Source: an uncultured Collinsella sp. (lineage in GTDB: Bacteria; Actinomycetota; Coriobacteriia; Coriobacteriales; Coriobacteriaceae). Taken from it: a DNA stretch of 14,923 nt. Both the position numbers and the translations under genes were made by a program. The notes under the pieces are model-generated. The model ran no database searches and was not told where the DNA came from. It saw only the letters and a program-made list of their open reading frames with translations. The first letter of the stretch is position 1, and each line of letters begins with the position of its first letter. The stretch is from the NCBI GenBank assembly GCA_902496845.1, contig CABVCJ010000046.1, positions 1 to 14,923 on the forward strand, given 5' to 3'. Positions 13,626 through 14,923 of the stretch are shown here, piece after piece.

Positions 13626-14923
13626 TTAGCTGGTATGGCGCCAGCGAGGGTCGGTGAGCGTACGTGCCACACCCAGGCCAACGGGCAAAAACGCCACGAT
13701 GAGCACTGCACGCACAAACCAGCCGAGCATATTGACCGTGTCGAAGGTGCACATGTAATACATTGAGCGATAGAGATACAGACCGGGCACCATAATGACA
13801 ATCGATGGCACCGTGAGGGCGATACGTGGGTAGGTGAGTTTGATTTCAGCTAAGCTCGCGAGCAGCCCCGATACCAGCGCACCGATAAACGCAGCCGCCT
13901 CGGGAGGCATGCCCGCACTCAGTCCCAGGAAGGGAAGCATCGTCGGCGCATCGACGAGCGTAAGGCGCAAGGTATTGGACACGGCGCCGATGAGCCCTGC
14001 CGCCGCTGCCATCTTTACTGGGCTGTTGAACATAACCGAGAAGCCAAATACGCCGATAAAGCTCATCAGTATGCGCAAGAGCGTAAGAGCCAACGGTGAG
14101 AGGCCGAGCGGGGCGAAGTCATCCGGCGCCAGTCCCACGCACTCGGCAACCATCCAACCCACGAGGGTCGCCATCACAATAATCGACACAGCGTACGAAA
14201 GACGCTCGATACCGCTTCGCATGTCGAGCTTAGCGATGTCGAGGCCTGCCGTAATGAGCGGAAAGCCGGGAATCACAAAGAGCATGGCGCCGATATAGCC
14301 TTCTTGGTGCGACATTGCCCCCGGAACAACCTGGGCGAGGCCGAGCAATGCCAGCAGATACGAAACGCAAGCGAGCGCAACGCCGGTCGTCAGCGCGCTA
14401 AACTGGCCAAGACCCTGCTTGAGAATATGGGAGCGAGCAAAGTTGCCGACACCAGCGCCTACAAATGCGCAGGCCATCTCGATAGGGCCGCCGCCGAGCA
14501 AAAAGACGAAGGCGCCGCAAGCACAGGCTGCCGCAAGGCCCTGTTGCCAGGGAGAGTAATCGGGCTTTGAGCTCTCAACGGTCTTGAGCATCTCGTGGTA
14601 CTCGTGCACGGTAAACCGGCGCCCGTAAATCTCGATTTCCTTTAAGAAGCTCTCCATCATCCAAATGCGATGAGTGTTGACCCCCGTTGTGGGTAGGCTG
14701 ACGACCTCGTTAAAGCAGTGGCCATCTTCGATGCAGGTGCACTCAAACGATAGGAGACTCAGGTCGACGTGAATCGTGACGCCAAGTACGGCAGCAACAC
14801 GATTCATGGTATCGCGCACGCGCCAGGCACCTGTTCCGCTTGCCAGCATAAGCATGCCGGTGCGGCAGATGATGGATGACTTATCGGTGAGCGGCGCGTC
14901 GACGGCAAGCTCATCGCCCGCCG
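13626..14923 (-). CDS. Threonine/serine exporter, ThrE family (N-terminus beyond window)
   Basis: 431 residues are visible. The frame stays open to the right edge and the residues upstream of the first internal ATGs (AVDAPLTDKSSIICRTGMLM) still look like the family, so the true start lies outside and a start at 14855 is unlikely. ThrE-type carriers export threonine and serine across the cytoplasmic membrane. The cytosolic N-terminal domain carries GTGAWRVRDTMNRVAAVLGV. About ten hydrophobic segments follow, in two blocks matching the fused ThrE (DUF1212) and ThrE_2 (DUF3815) halves, including PGFPLITAGLDIAKLD. Substrate is inferred from family only. The stop abuts a palindromic repeat and no ordinary terminator is seen. 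Confidence 0.85.
   Translation of the reverse strand, partial: AGDELAVDAPLTDKSSIICRTGMLMLASGTGAWRVRDTMNRVAAVLGVTIHVDLSLLSFECTCIEDGHCFNEVVSLPTTGVNTHRIWMMESFLKEIEIYGRRFTVHEYHEMLKTVESSKPDYSPWQQGLAAACACGAFVFLLGGGPIEMACAFVGAGVGNFARSHILKQGLGQFSALTTGVALACVSYLLALLGLAQVVPGAMSHQEGYIGAMLFVIPGFPLITAGLDIAKLDMRSGIERLSYAVSIIVMATLVGWMVAECVGLAPDDFAPLGLSPLALTLLRILMSFIGVFGFSVMFNSPVKMAAAAGLIGAVSNTLRLTLVDAPTMLPFLGLSAGMPPEAAAFIGALVSGLLASLAEIKLTYPRIALTVPSIVIMVPGLYLYRSMYYMCTFDTVNMLGWFVRAVLIVAFLPVGLGVARTLTDPRWRHTS

Overview
The window is G+C-rich and densely coded. Gene content and order (disA-ispD-ispF-cysS-rlmB-yacP, a ClpC-type ATPase, an M20C dipeptidase, a DUF2798 membrane protein) suggest an actinobacterium of the class Coriobacteriia, probably Collinsella or a close relative. 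That placement is an inference from protein style and context; no database search was run.

Layout. (1) 1-5313, minus strand: a tightly packed housekeeping operon read from right to left. It encodes diadenylate cyclase DisA (TTG start), the MEP-pathway enzymes IspD and IspF, cysteinyl-tRNA synthetase, the 23S rRNA methyltransferase RlmB and a NYN/YacP-type RNase cut by the left window edge. Junctions overlap or are a few bases apart, except for a 255-base gap between cysS and rlmB. That gap holds two tandem, non-coding, highly structured units (1351-1557). (2) 5390-6301, plus strand: an extended -10 promoter, a yybP-ykoY manganese riboswitch with an overlapping intrinsic terminator, the Mn2+ exporter gene mntP and its terminator. 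(3) 6301-8095, plus strand: a hipBA toxin-antitoxin operon with a 17-bp-arm palindromic operator; it is visibly more A/T-rich than its surroundings. (4) 8120-9680, minus strand: pepD, convergent with hipA, with a strong terminator between them. (5) 9837-12536, minus strand: clpC. (6) 12722-13315, minus strand: a DUF2798 membrane protein whose leader contains a strong intrinsic terminator, suggesting attenuation. (7) 13498-13625: nested palindromes resembling a mobile intergenic repeat. (8) 13626 to beyond the right edge, minus strand: a ThrE-type threonine/serine exporter whose start lies outside the window.

The most unusual object is the pair of units at 1351-1557. Each is about 102 nt with a 13-bp closing stem, a conserved 4x4 internal loop, tandem G-A mismatches and a TTGA apical loop. 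The helices differ in sequence between the two units while pairing and loop motifs are kept. This is the pattern of a structured RNA (or a folded mobile DNA element), and I do not recognise it as a named family. Second in interest is the hipBA operator region, where one 15-base operator-like sequence occurs three times, one copy being built into the mntP terminator.
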